DNA from: Flavihumibacter fluvii
GTDB taxonomy: Bacteria > Bacteroidota > Bacteroidia > Chitinophagales > Chitinophagaceae
Length of the DNA: 64,000 bases
Direction: 5' to 3'
Assembly: GCF_018595675.2 (NCBI RefSeq)
Contig: NZ_CP092333.1
Location: forward strand, 2,380,001 to 2,444,000
A program made the translations under genes and the position numbers. Positions 46,529 through 55,726 of the stretch are shown piece after piece. The notes under the pieces are model-generated. The model saw only the letters and a program-made list of their open reading frames with translations, made no database searches and was not told the DNA's origin. Numbering within the stretch: position 1 is the first letter of the stretch; the number at the start of each line of letters is the position of its first letter.

Positions 46529-49112
46529 ACGCTGAGTTCCTGCCCGCATTAATGATCCCGAATGAACATCGCATCACCAGCTTTTCGTAGGTGGATTTCA
46601 TTGCCGGATTGGACAAAGCTCCACCGGCATCTTCCATATCCCGCACTTTCGTTATCGCATATTGCTGAATGGTCGTCAGTGGCAATACGATTCTTTCGCG
46701 CATTTGTACCGACAATTGCTCGACCGGGTAATCGGCCATCAATTCATTTTTTCCTGACAACAATAGCAGGTATTTACGGGTCAGTTCATATTCCCGGTAG
46801 ATCATGTTCCAGATCTCCCCAAATGCAGGATGGGTGGACAAGTGTATGGTTAGTGGAAAATAACATTTCATCATGGCCATCTCACAATTATCGATGAGGG
46901 TGCGGAAGAACAGGGACTGCTGGTACATTTCCTTCAGTTTCTTCCACTCGCCGCGCTGCTCCGCTTTTTCCAGTGCTGTTCCAACACCATAGTATCCTGT
47001 TACATTCTGTTTCAACTGGCTCCAGGCTCCAACAAAAGGAATGGCACGCAGGTCTTTCAGGCTCAGCTTTGCAGCAGAGCCTCTTTTTGCCGGACGTGAA
47101 CCGATATTGGTTTCGGCATAAAAACGGACCGGACTGGCATGCGATAAATAGTCCACGAACATCGGATGCTCCTTCAACTGTACATAGGCACTGAAACCAT
47201 CCCTGGCCAGTTCCTGCAATAATTCTTCCTGTGCAGCTTCAAGGGTGGGTTTGGTAGGGTGTTTGATGAATCCTTTCAAACCGGCATTCAGCATCTGCTC
47301 CATATTATATTGGGCGGCATCGATGGTACCGAAATTGGAACTGATGGTTTGTCCCTGCACCGTAAGCTGGATCTCTTTGCCGGATACATCGTTACCCATG
47401 GAAGCATAAAACTTTTGTGTTTTTCCGCCACCACGTGCAGGTGGGCCACCCCTGCCATCAAAGAACAACACATCAATATCATAATTCCTGGAAAGGCTGG
47501 TGAGGGTCTGCTTGGCCAGCAGGATGCTGTAGTTCGCCATCAGGTAGCCGCCATCCTTGGTGCCATCAGAGAATCCCAGCATAATGGTTTGCCGGTTGCC
47601 CCTTCTTTTCAGGTGCTGGCGATACGCCGGTAAGCTATATAGTTTCTCCATGATATCACCGGCCTTGTGCAGGTCATCGATGGTTTCAAACAATGGGACG
47701 ATATCAACCGTCAGTGTTTCAGCCGTCCAGCCAGATAAAAGGAAAAGGCCATATACTTCCATCACATTCATGGCGCTATTGCATTGGCTGATGATATAGC
47801 GGTAACAACCCGCTTCGCCATTCCGTTCCTGGATGGTCCGGATGGCTTTAACGGTCTCAATGGTATCGGCATGGATCGCTTCAGCGAAGGACTGTGAATT
47901 ATCCAGCGGTTGTAATGCTGCCAGCACAGCCAGTTTTTCTGCTTCGGGCATGGACTCAAACCCATTTGGCAATGCGCTTGAATTCGTCGTCAGCGCTTTG
48001 TATAAGGCCACATGCACCGAGCTGTCCTGCCGAACATCCAATGCAGCATAAAACAAACCGAAGGCATGCATTTTCTGGATCAGGTTATCCACCAATCCGG
48101 CAAACAGGCCATTATTCTGGTACACCAGGGTATCTCGGATCTGGCGCAATTGCCGGATCATTTCTTCAGCAGATAAATTCTGGTTACTGTATTCCCCAAA
48201 CACTTCACTGTATAAACGCTTTTCAAGGTTGGCGATCAGGGTATCGGTCTCTTTGAAAGTAAGCCTGCGTTTGAGGCGGCGCACATCAATATAATAGGCT
48301 TTTACGATACTGCTGCGTAATGCGGCAGCGACCTGCAAAGTCGTGGATGCCGTTACAAAAGGATTGCCATCGCGGTCACCACCAGGCCAGAAGCCCATTT
48401 GCAACAGGGGTTTGTCACCAGGCAGCCAGTCTTTCAATTCATTATCTGCATAGGTGAGGATGCGACCAACTGCCGGATAAAATACATTATCGAGGTACCA
48501 CACCAGGCTCATGGCTTCATCAAATGGAGTGGGCTTTTGTTTCTTGAAAAAAGGCGTTTTTCCCAACTGCTGCAGGTAGGTATTCACCAGGCTGGTATTA
48601 TTTTCCTGCAAAGCTTTAGAGAGGTCATGGATGATGCCCAATACCGACCCGGGGTAAAACTGGGTGGGATGTGCAGTGAGCACCATTTTTACGCAAAAAT
48701 TCTCATCTGGTTTATTATCATTGGGGGTACCCGATTGCTCGAGGAAATTCTTGAGTTGTTTGAGGGTACCTGGACCACTCAGGTCATTGATTTTGCTGAA
48801 TGCGGCGTCTTCAAGGGCATCGAAAAGTACCACCTGGCGTTCTACATATTGTACAAAACGAAAGAGCAGGTCGGTCTGTTCCTGTTCCAGCCTGTAGCTG
48901 GTGTGGTTGGTAAAAAATTCATCCATGATCTGGACAGGGCTCTTCTTTTTCTTGTAGCCTTCTTCGCACACATTCAATAACATCGACAATAAGATGCCTG
49001 TCTTTTCAATGCGGTGAAAGGGTAAAGACGTAAATAAGCTGTTGTACAGCTGGAATTTGAGGGCGACCTCACTCTTAAAAGTCTGCAGGGCTGCCGGGTC
49101 CATACTGGGCAT
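46527..49112 (-). CDS. ppc: Phosphoenolpyruvate carboxylase
   Basis: 861 residues from the ATG at 49112 (MPSMDPAALQTF); an upstream ATG at 49181 adds 23 residues with no family similarity. Carboxylates PEP to oxaloacetate, feeding aspartate and the divergent thr operon. Key sites: VLTAHPTQFYPGS (catalytic His; the usual Glu of TAHPTE is Gln), FWPGGDRDGNPFVT, LGFSDGTKDGGYL, and the glycine loop FFDGRGGPPARGGGK, which differs from the common GRGGSVGRGG. The C-terminus ends AGRNSA rather than the near-universal RNTG. All catalytic residues appear present; the protein is a divergent, slightly short member. Confidence 0.92.
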   Translation of the reverse strand: MPSMDPAALQTFKSEVALKFQLYNSLFTSLPFHRIEKTGILLSMLLNVCEEGYKKKKSPVQIMDEFFTNHTSYRLEQEQTDLLFRFVQYVERQVVLFDALEDAAFSKINDLSGPGTLKQLKNFLEQSGTPNDNKPDENFCVKMVLTAHPTQFYPGSVLGIIHDLSKALQENNTSLVNTYLQQLGKTPFFKKQKPTPFDEAMSLVWYLDNVFYPAVGRILTYADNELKDWLPGDKPLLQMGFWPGGDRDGNPFVTASTTLQVAAALRSSIVKAYYIDVRRLKRRLTFKETDTLIANLEKRLYSEVFGEYSNQNLSAEEMIRQLRQIRDTLVYQNNGLFAGLVDNLIQKMHAFGLFYAALDVRQDSSVHVALYKALTTNSSALPNGFESMPEAEKLAVLAALQPLDNSQSFAEAIHADTIETVKAIRTIQERNGEAGCYRYIISQCNSAMNVMEVYGLFLLSGWTAETLTVDIVPLFETIDDLHKAGDIMEKLYSLPAYRQHLKRRGNRQTIMLGFSDGTKDGGYLMANYSILLAKQTLTSLSRNYDIDVLFFDGRGGPPARGGGKTQKFYASMGNDVSGKEIQLTVQGQTISSNFGTIDAAQYNMEQMLNAGLKGFIKHPTKPTLEAAQEELLQELARDGFSAYVQLKEHPMFVDYLSHASPVRFYAETNIGSRPAKRGSAAKLSLKDLRAIPFVGAWSQLKQNVTGYYGVGTALEKAEQRGEWKKLKEMYQQSLFFRTLIDNCEMAMMKCYFPLTIHLSTHPAFGEIWNMIYREYELTRKYLLLLSGKNELMADYPVEQLSVQMRERIVLPLTTIQQYAITKVRDMEDAGGALSNPAMKSTYEKLVMRCSFGIINAGRNSA

Positions 49113-49227
49113 AAGTCGTTTGTTTTTGGTCTGTCTGTGTGTGGCAGCAATCGGCCCGTGAATATAAGAAATCAGTAGCAATCCCCGTTTGGGGAAGGGT
49201 ATTCAGAAAAAAAATAAAAACTAACAC

Positions 49228-49257
49228 TTGTTATGTATCGAATGGATTGTAATTTCA
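49228..49257 (+). promoter_or_regulatory. Candidate promoter of the thr leader and operon
   Basis: TTG (49228-49230), 19 bp, then TAATTTCA (49250-49257, two mismatches to TAnnTTTG). The expected transcript start near 49264 lies about 10 nt before the GTG proposed as start of the threonine-rich leader peptide, which supports both assignments. Confidence 0.5.
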
Positions 49258-49273
49258 TCCCTCGAAAAAAATA

Positions 49274-49363
49274 GTGGCGAAAATTTTATCATACCAGTCC
49301 ATCTCTTCCTTCGGTGCCTCCGCATCGACTACCACCACTATTACCACTACAACAACCCGTTAA
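49274..49363 (+). CDS. thrL: Threonine-rich leader peptide of the thr operon
   Basis: A 29-codon frame from GTG (49274) to TAA (49361-49363), 95 nt before thrA. Product: VAKILSYQSISSFGASAS then TTTTITTTTTR, i.e. nine Thr and one Ile in the last eleven codons (49328-49360), very like E. coli thrL in content. No in-frame ATG exists; GTG is the start nearest to the predicted transcript start. A hairpin AACCC/GGGTT surrounds the stop codon, and a weak GGCC-TTT-GGCT hairpin followed by ATTTTT lies at 49391-49406, a possible but poor terminator. Stalling for lack of charged tRNA-Thr is the expected mechanism. Confidence 0.7.
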   Translation: MAKILSYQSISSFGASASTTTTITTTTTR

Positions 49364-49458
49364 GGGTTGCATATTTCCATATTACCATTGGGCCTTTGGC
49401 TATTTTTACAGGATCATCTCCTTAGAAAACAACAATCATTATCACTACAGAACATATT

Positions 49459-51903
49459 ATGCAGGTATTAAAATTTGGCGGAACATCAGTGGGTAGTCCG
49501 GAAGCCATCAGCAAAGTAATTGAAATTGTTGCGGAAAAAATCAAGCAGGAACCCGTTATTGTGGTTGTTTCAGCATTTGGTGGAACGACCGATGCACTTT
49601 TGCAATGTGGTGCCCAGGCAGCAGCCGGCAGTGAAGAATATAAAGAGCAGGTGAATGCCATTACATCACGTCACCTCAACGCAGTGAAACAGCTCATCCC
49701 GGTGCAGCAGCAAAGCAGCATGCTGAGTGCAGTTAAAAAATTATGTAATGAAGTGGAAGACCTTTGCAATGGCATCTTTCTGCTGGGTGAGATCACCGCC
49801 CGTACCAAAGACAAACTGGTGAGTTATGGTGAGCTGATCTCTTCACAGGTAATCACCGCAGCCTTCCAGTCGCGGAGCATCCCCGTTACCTGGTGGGATA
49901 GCCGCAGGAAGATACGCACTGATTCAGGGTTTGGTAATGCCGTGGTCGATTTTACCGTAACCCGTGAAAATTTTTCTATTGCAATGGTTAGTTTACAAAC
50001 GCCACTTGTGGTGATGCCCGGGTTCATCGCATCCAATGCAGCAGGTGTTACTACTACGCTGGGGCGGGGTGGCTCTGATTATACCGCTGCCATTGCAGCA
50101 GATGCAGTGGATGCTTCCTGCCTGGAGATCTGGACCGATGTGAGTGGCATGATGACCGCTGATCCGCGCTGGGTTACCAATGCCAAAGTGATCCCTTCCA
50201 TCTCTTACCAGGAGGCCATGGAGTTGTCGCATTTTGGTGCTAAAGTAATCTACCCACCTACCATCCAGCCCGTGATGAACAAAAATATCCCGGTCTGGAT
50301 CAAGAATACCTTTGCGCCTTCAGATGCAGGCACCCTGATCAAAAATGATAGTCCGCACAATGGCAATCCTGTTCGTGGTATTTCCAGCATTAATAACCTG
50401 GCCCTGCTGAGCCTGGAAGGCAGTGGCATGGTGGGCGTACCCGGATTTTCACGGCGCTTGTTTGAAGCCCTTTCCTCGCGACAGATCAATGTGATCCTGA
50501 TTACACAAGGTTCTTCAGAACATTCCATTTGTGTGGGGGTAGATATTGCTTACGCAGACCTCGCCAAACAGGCCGTGGATGAAGCGTTTGAGCCCGAGAT
50601 CAACCTTCAGAAAGTGGAGCCCCTGATCGTGGAGAAAGACCTTTCCATTGTAGCCCTGGTTGGTGAGCAAATGAAAAGCCATCCTGGCATCAGTGGAAAA
50701 ATGTTTGGTAGTTTAGGCCGCAATGGCGTGAACGTTCGTGCCATTGCCCAGGGTTCATCCGAACGGAACATCACTGCGGTAATATCTACACGCGATGTAC
50801 GCAAGACCATTAATTTATTACACGAAGAATTTTTCGAATCAGTATATAAACAGATCAATTTATTCATAACCGGCGTAGGCAATGTGGGTAGTCGCCTGCT
50901 GCAGCAATTGGCCCAACAGCAACAATACCTGTTGCTGCATAACCGCCTGCAATTACGGGTAGTCGGACTTGCGAACAGTAAAAAATTTGTGATCAACGAA
51001 GAAGGGATCGACCTGAAAAACTGGAAAGCAGCCATGGAAAGTGCAGCTGATGGCAATGTGCACAGCTTTACCGACCGTGCCATCCTGAGTAACCTCCGCA
51101 ATACCGTTTTTGTTGATATCACTGCAAGTGATGTAGTGGCTGGTGTTTATCCCAAACTACTGGAGAAGAGTATTGCCATCGTTGCCTGCAATAAGATCGC
51201 CTGTTCATCGCCGTATATATATTACCGCTCCCTGAAAGACAAAGCACATGCACACAATACCAGCTTCCTTTTTGAAACCAATGTGGGAGCAGCATTACCG
51301 GTGATCGGCACTTTGAATGACCTGCTGAAAAGCGGCGACCGCGTCCAGCGCATTGAAGCCGTATTAAGTGGTACCCTGAACTATGTGTTCAATAACTATA
51401 ATGGCAGCCGTCCATTTGCCGATGTGGTGAAACAGGCGCAGGATGAAGGCTATACAGAACCAGATCCACGCCTCGATCTGAGCGGCACGGATGTGATGCG
51501 CAAGATCATGATCCTGGCCCGGGAAGCCGGTGTGGTGATGGAAATGGAAAGTATCGAAAACAATAGTTTCATGCCGGCATCCTGCATGGTAGGATCTGTA
51601 GATGATTTTTATACCGAGATGGGCCGCCAGGAGACGCACTTCAAAGCTATTTACGATGCAGCAGTGGCCAACGGTTGTAAACTGAAATTTGTGGCAACCT
51701 TCGATAATGGAAAAGCGAAAGTGGGATTGCAGCAAATTGCTCCCGGACATGACCTCTACCACTTATATGGCAAGGATAATATTGTATTATTCCATACCGA
51801 TCGTTATCCCGATCAACCGCTGGTGATCAAAGGAGCTGGTGCCGGGGCAGAAGTGACAGCGTCTGGCGTATTCGCAGACATTTTGCGGGCGACTTTAAAT
51901 TAA
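49459..51903 (+). CDS. thrA: Bifunctional aspartokinase / homoserine dehydrogenase
   Basis: 814 residues. Aspartokinase domain from the start (KFGGTSVGSPEAI; LGRGGSDYTAA near 200), tandem ACT regulatory domains around 310-460 (VGVPGFSRRLFEALSSRQIN; HPGISGKMFGSLGRNGVNVR), and homoserine dehydrogenase from about 465 (FITGVGNVGSRLLQQL; VEAVLSGTLNYVFNNY; DPRLDLSGTDVMRKIMILAREAG). Catalyses steps 1 and 3 of the threonine branch. The fusion is the ThrA type, usually inhibited by threonine. First gene of thrABC, preceded by the threonine leader. thrB starts 13 bp after the stop. Confidence 0.97.
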   Translation: MQVLKFGGTSVGSPEAISKVIEIVAEKIKQEPVIVVVSAFGGTTDALLQCGAQAAAGSEEYKEQVNAITSRHLNAVKQLIPVQQQSSMLSAVKKLCNEVEDLCNGIFLLGEITARTKDKLVSYGELISSQVITAAFQSRSIPVTWWDSRRKIRTDSGFGNAVVDFTVTRENFSIAMVSLQTPLVVMPGFIASNAAGVTTTLGRGGSDYTAAIAADAVDASCLEIWTDVSGMMTADPRWVTNAKVIPSISYQEAMELSHFGAKVIYPPTIQPVMNKNIPVWIKNTFAPSDAGTLIKNDSPHNGNPVRGISSINNLALLSLEGSGMVGVPGFSRRLFEALSSRQINVILITQGSSEHSICVGVDIAYADLAKQAVDEAFEPEINLQKVEPLIVEKDLSIVALVGEQMKSHPGISGKMFGSLGRNGVNVRAIAQGSSERNITAVISTRDVRKTINLLHEEFFESVYKQINLFITGVGNVGSRLLQQLAQQQQYLLLHNRLQLRVVGLANSKKFVINEEGIDLKNWKAAMESAADGNVHSFTDRAILSNLRNTVFVDITASDVVAGVYPKLLEKSIAIVACNKIACSSPYIYYRSLKDKAHAHNTSFLFETNVGAALPVIGTLNDLLKSGDRVQRIEAVLSGTLNYVFNNYNGSRPFADVVKQAQDEGYTEPDPRLDLSGTDVMRKIMILAREAGVVMEMESIENNSFMPASCMVGSVDDFYTEMGRQETHFKAIYDAAVANGCKLKFVATFDNGKAKVGLQQIAPGHDLYHLYGKDNIVLFHTDRYPDQPLVIKGAGAGAEVTASGVFADILRATLN

Positions 51904-51916
51904 TAGAACAACAACG

Positions 51917-52861
51917 ATGAATCCTGAAGCAATAATTTACGACAAAACAATAACGGTCGAAGCACCTGCTACGGTAGCCAACCTGGTCTGTGGTTTTGAT
52001 ATCCTGGGTATGGCATTGAATGGACCATTTGATATCATGCAGATGAGCCTGAGCCATGAACCTGGTATCCGCATCAGCCATACAGATGGATACGACCTCC
52101 CCTCCGACCCTGCGCAGAATGTGGCGGGCGCTGCACTGCTTGATTTATTACAAGCGCTGGGCCTTCCTGTGGGTATAGATTTATCCATCACTAAACAGAT
52201 CAAACCGGGCAGCGGACTGGGTTCCAGTGCGGCGAGTTCTGCCGGGGCAGTGGTAGCTGCCAATCATTTGCTGGGAAATCCATTTTCAAAGGAAGACCTG
52301 GTACGATTTGCCATGGCCGGTGAAAAAGTAGCCAGCGGGGTGAAACATGCGGATAATATTACGCCCTGTATCTTAGGTGGTGTGACATTGATTCGTTCCA
52401 TATTTCCATTGGATATTGTACAGTTATCTGCACCACCCATGTATATAACAGTAGTACATCCGCAGATTGAAGTCCGGACTTCCGACGCGCGCCAGATCCT
52501 GCGAAAGGAAGTATTGCTGAAGGATGCGATCAAACAATGGGGCAATATCGCCGGTCTTGTAGCTGGTTTCCTGCAAAATAATTACGGACTCATCAGCCGT
52601 TCTCTGGAAGATGTAATCATCGAACCCGTGCGCAGTATGCTGATCCCTGGTTTCGATGAAGTAAAATCTCGCAGTAAGGAAGCCGGTGCGCTTGGTGGAG
52701 GTATCAGTGGCTCGGGTCCGTCTATTTTCATGCTGAGCGAACATGCAACCACCGCAGATGCTATTGCACTTATCATGCAGGACATCTATCATGGCCTGGG
52801 CATCGATTATAAAACGTATGTCACCACTTTAAACACACAAGGAGTAAGGATATGCAAATAA
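51917..52861 (+). CDS. thrB: Homoserine kinase
   Basis: 314 residues, GHMP kinase. ATP loop KPGSGLGSSAASSAGAV at about 96-112, substrate-site VEAPATVANLVCGFDILGMAL at the start, and the C-terminal motif LGGGISGSGPSIFML. Phosphorylates homoserine before ThrC. Complete. A palindromic repeat fills the gap to thrC. Confidence 0.95.
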   Translation: MNPEAIIYDKTITVEAPATVANLVCGFDILGMALNGPFDIMQMSLSHEPGIRISHTDGYDLPSDPAQNVAGAALLDLLQALGLPVGIDLSITKQIKPGSGLGSSAASSAGAVVAANHLLGNPFSKEDLVRFAMAGEKVASGVKHADNITPCILGGVTLIRSIFPLDIVQLSAPPMYITVVHPQIEVRTSDARQILRKEVLLKDAIKQWGNIAGLVAGFLQNNYGLISRSLEDVIIEPVRSMLIPGFDEVKSRSKEAGALGGGISGSGPSIFMLSEHATTADAIALIMQDIYHGLGIDYKTYVTTLNTQGVRICK

Positions 52862-52878
52862 TTTCACGCAAAGTCTGT

Positions 52879-52960
52879 TTTCACGCAAAGACGCAAAGGC
52901 GCAAAGACGCCAGGGGTTCCATTACTTCGCGGCTTTGCTCCTCTGCGTCTTTGCGTGAAA
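52879..52960. repeat. Palindromic repeat (TTTCACGCAAAG family) between thrB and thrC
   Basis: TTTCACGCAAAGACGCA (from 52879) pairs with TGCGTCTTTGCGTGAAA (ending 52960). The inner GGCGCAAAGACGCC is built from the same CGCAAAG word, with an extra TTTCACGCAAAG at 52863. Strongly related to the repeat between ilvN and ilvC 25 kb away. Confidence 0.85.
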
Positions 52961-53002
52961 TTTAACATGTAAATATCATTGCGTGCATTAAAAAACCAAC
53001 CC

Positions 53003-54298
53003 ATGCTTTACTATAGCCTCTCCCAACAATCACCTATAGCTGATTTCAAAACGGCCACCATCAATGGGCAGGCGCCTGATGGCGGATTATACTTTCCACA
53101 GGTATTGCCAAAGCTTACAGCCGACTGGGTCCGTGACCTGAAAGACCATTCGCGCGAAGCCATCGCTTATGAAGTGATCAAGCCCTTTGTCGGGGATACC
53201 ATACCGGCAAACACCCTGCAACAAATTGTACGCGAGACGATTGATTTCCCGATTCCTTTGGAAAAGATCAGGGACAATATTTATGCACTGGAATTATTTC
53301 ATGGACCAACACTGGCCTTTAAAGATGTTGGCGCACGTTTCATGAGCCGGTGCCTGGGCTATTTCGCAAGGGAGAAAAGCCAGCGCATCACCGTACTGGT
53401 AGCAACTTCCGGTGATACCGGCGGTGCCGTTGCCAGCGGTTTCCATAAAGTGGATGGTGTGGATGTTGTGATCCTCTACCCTTCGGGTAAAGTGAGTTCT
53501 GTGCAGGAAAAACAGCTCACCACTTTTGGCGATAATATCCACGCACTGGAAGTGCAGGGCAATTTCGATGATTGCCAGAAAATGGTAAAGCAGGCTTTTA
53601 CGGATACCGAATTGACGTCGAAAATATTCCTTACCTCCGCTAATTCCATCAATGTGGCCCGCTGGCTACCACAGCAGTTTTATTATTTCTTTGCTTTGCA
53701 GCAATGGCCGTTTGAAGAAGCACCGGTCTTCAGTGTGCCCAGTGGTAATTTCGGCAATATCTGTGCGGGCATCATGGCATGGACCGCCGGCTTGCCTGTT
53801 AAACAATTCATTGCGGCCTGTAATGCCAATGATGTGGTATACCAGTTCATGCAAACCGGCGAGTATGTCCCCAAACAGGCAGTACCTACAATTTCCAATG
53901 CAATGGATGTAGGTAACCCGAGTAATTTCGTCCGCATCCTCGAAATCTTCCGCCAGCAATCGCAAGACCTGAAGTCATTGCTTACGGCTTATTCCACCAC
54001 AGACCAAAGAACCCGCGAACTGATCCTGCAGGTATACCAGCAATACCATTACCTGCTCGATCCCCACGGTGCTGTAGGTTATGATGCACTGCAACGGTAC
54101 CAGCAGGATCACCCGGCAGACAAAGGAATTGTGCTGGAAACCGCGCACCCGATAAAGTTTTTGGATGTTGTTGAACCTGTGATCGGCGAAGCCATTCCGG
54201 TTCCGCCATCCATTGCAGGAACTTTGAAAAAAGAAAAAGCAGCTACCCTTATTGCTAATGAGTATGCTGCTTTAAAGGACTATTTATTGAAGGGTTAG
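53003..54298 (+). CDS. thrC: Threonine synthase
   Basis: 431 residues from the ATG at 53003 (MLYYSLSQQSPIADFKTATI). An upstream TTG at 52979 would add eight residues without support. PLP enzyme converting phosphohomoserine to threonine. Schiff-base Lys107 in LAFKDVGARFM, phosphate loop ATSGDTGGAVASGF, TSANSINVARWLPQ, PSGNFGNICAG. This is the longer threonine synthase class that reads NGQAPDGGLYFP near residue 21. Its end overlaps the convergent OmpA-family gene by 4 bp. Confidence 0.95.
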   Translation: MLYYSLSQQSPIADFKTATINGQAPDGGLYFPQVLPKLTADWVRDLKDHSREAIAYEVIKPFVGDTIPANTLQQIVRETIDFPIPLEKIRDNIYALELFHGPTLAFKDVGARFMSRCLGYFAREKSQRITVLVATSGDTGGAVASGFHKVDGVDVVILYPSGKVSSVQEKQLTTFGDNIHALEVQGNFDDCQKMVKQAFTDTELTSKIFLTSANSINVARWLPQQFYYFFALQQWPFEEAPVFSVPSGNFGNICAGIMAWTAGLPVKQFIAACNANDVVYQFMQTGEYVPKQAVPTISNAMDVGNPSNFVRILEIFRQQSQDLKSLLTAYSTTDQRTRELILQVYQQYHYLLDPHGAVGYDALQRYQQDHPADKGIVLETAHPIKFLDVVEPVIGEAIPVPPSIAGTLKKEKAATLIANEYAALKDYLLKG

Positions 54299-55164
54299 TG
54301 TTTTCCCGGTTCCAGCAGTTTAAAAAACTGGTCCAGTTGCGGTAGAATAATTATTCTTGTCCGGCGGTTCAGGGCCCGGTTTTCCTTGGTATCATTGCTT
54401 GCTACAGGATAATACTCACTACGGCCGGCAGCAGATATCTTTTGCGGACTCAGTCCATAATCTTTTTGCAGGATCCTTACAACGGAGGTTGCGCGTTTCA
54501 CACTAAGGTCCCAGTTATCCAGTAATACATCCCTTTTGAAGGGTACATTATCAGTATGTCCTTCCACCATGAACTCAATTTCAGGTTGGTTTTTCAACAC
54601 CAGGGCAACTTTTCCCAATACCTCTTTTGCTTTGTCGGTAACGGTATAACTGCCACTCTTAAATAAGAGCTTGTCAGAAATGTCAATATAAACAACGCCT
54701 TTATCCACCTTAATATTGATGTCTTCATCATCCATATTTCCGATAGCACCTTTCAGGTTCATGACCAGCGCCATATTCAGCGAATCCTTATACGCCATTT
54801 GCTGTTGCAGTGTCTGGATATACGCATCTTTAGCACCAATATTTTCCATGGAGCGCTTGATACTTTCCGCCTGCTGCGCACTGATCACCGACATGCTTTC
54901 TAATTGTGACAATGCCTGGGTACTGTTTTCCTTCAGGAATGCATTCTGGCTTTCAAGGTCTGTGATCTGCTTCTTCAGCAACCCGTTTTCACTTTGAAGG
55001 GTTGCCTTATCAGTATTACAGGTGGAAAGAGAGGATTCCAGTGTACGGTTTTTGGCTTCCGAACCAGCATACTGTGATTCAAGTGATTTGTATTTTTTAC
55101 TGCTGACGCAGGAGATCAAAACAAATGGAAGGACCAATGCCATAATAATGTTGCTACTTTTCAT
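54295..55164 (-). CDS. OmpA-family peptidoglycan-binding lipoprotein
   Basis: 289 residues. Lipobox LISC (Cys19). Residues about 22-140 are a long coiled coil (Glu/Lys/Gln/Leu heptads: SLESQYAGSEAKNRTLE, LLKKQITDLESQNAFLKE). The C-terminal OmpA/MotB domain (about 155-275) has VEGHTDNVPF, NWDLSVKRATSVVRIL and ENRALNRRTRIIILP, including the Asp and Arg that bind diaminopimelate. Likely anchors the outer membrane to peptidoglycan. Single gene, tail to tail with thrC. Confidence 0.9.
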   Translation of the reverse strand: MKSSNIIMALVLPFVLISCVSSKKYKSLESQYAGSEAKNRTLESSLSTCNTDKATLQSENGLLKKQITDLESQNAFLKENSTQALSQLESMSVISAQQAESIKRSMENIGAKDAYIQTLQQQMAYKDSLNMALVMNLKGAIGNMDDEDINIKVDKGVVYIDISDKLLFKSGSYTVTDKAKEVLGKVALVLKNQPEIEFMVEGHTDNVPFKRDVLLDNWDLSVKRATSVVRILQKDYGLSPQKISAAGRSEYYPVASNDTKENRALNRRTRIIILPQLDQFFKLLEPGKH

Positions 55165-55325
55165 CTTAATTTATTTTGATAGCACTAAAATTATAACATT
55201 TATTCGTCAAAAGTCCAAATGCTTTCGGATATGCACGCACATCAATTGCAATGAAAGCAAAACCATTTGGGGGAGATCATTGTTAATTATGATGAGGATC
55301 ATTTTTTTTCATTCAATTATTCTGT

Positions 55326-55556
55326 ATGAAAAAATCAACCATCGTAGTAGTATGTGTCACATTGTATATGCTTCTTTTTCATGCCAGCCCTTTTTTGGGC
55401 GTTCCGGATGAAATCATAACAGGTTTGTTTTTGCTTTCTCCCATTTTGGTTATATATATGGCGGTTGTGATTTTGAAAAACGGCAAACCTTCCGGCTATA
55501 GCTTTAATGAAAGGTTTTATGACGACTGGGATTATACAAGAAATGGAAAAGAATAA
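55326..55556 (+). CDS. Small two-helix membrane protein, 76 aa
   Basis: Not a named family to me. Two hydrophobic helices (VVVCVTLYMLLFHASPFLG, then GLFLLSPILVIYMAVVIL), followed by a charged, Tyr/Asp-rich tail (FNERFYDDWDYTRNGKE). The tail is probably cytoplasmic. Composition and the upstream A+T-rich region look like a genuine gene. Isolated between two minus-strand genes. Confidence 0.6.
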   Translation: MKKSTIVVVCVTLYMLLFHASPFLGVPDEIITGLFLLSPILVIYMAVVILKNGKPSGYSFNERFYDDWDYTRNGKE

Positions 55557-55726
55557 GGCTCGGCAGTTGATTATAGCCGCCTTCGACGCAGTGGCTCATA
55601 TTAAAGTAAAATATTACCGCAACTAAAAGTTTTGCTGTTTTTCAGTGAAAGGGTAATCCTCTTTGCAAGATTGCTGAACAACTGTTACCATCATCGATAG
55701 GATCACCTTTCTCAAACCCTTACTAT

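Noticed and set aside
49113-49181. Longer N-terminus for PEP carboxylase from ATG 49181
   Set aside because: The extra 23 residues are unlike the family; the ATG at 49112 gives the normal start.
49228-49425. 65-codon ORF across the thr leader region
   Set aside because: Begins at the TTG of the predicted -33 element, so would start upstream of the transcript; the Thr-codon frame is the informative one.
52979-53002. TTG start for thrC
   Set aside because: Adds eight residues with no similarity; the ATG at 53003 matches the family N-terminus.
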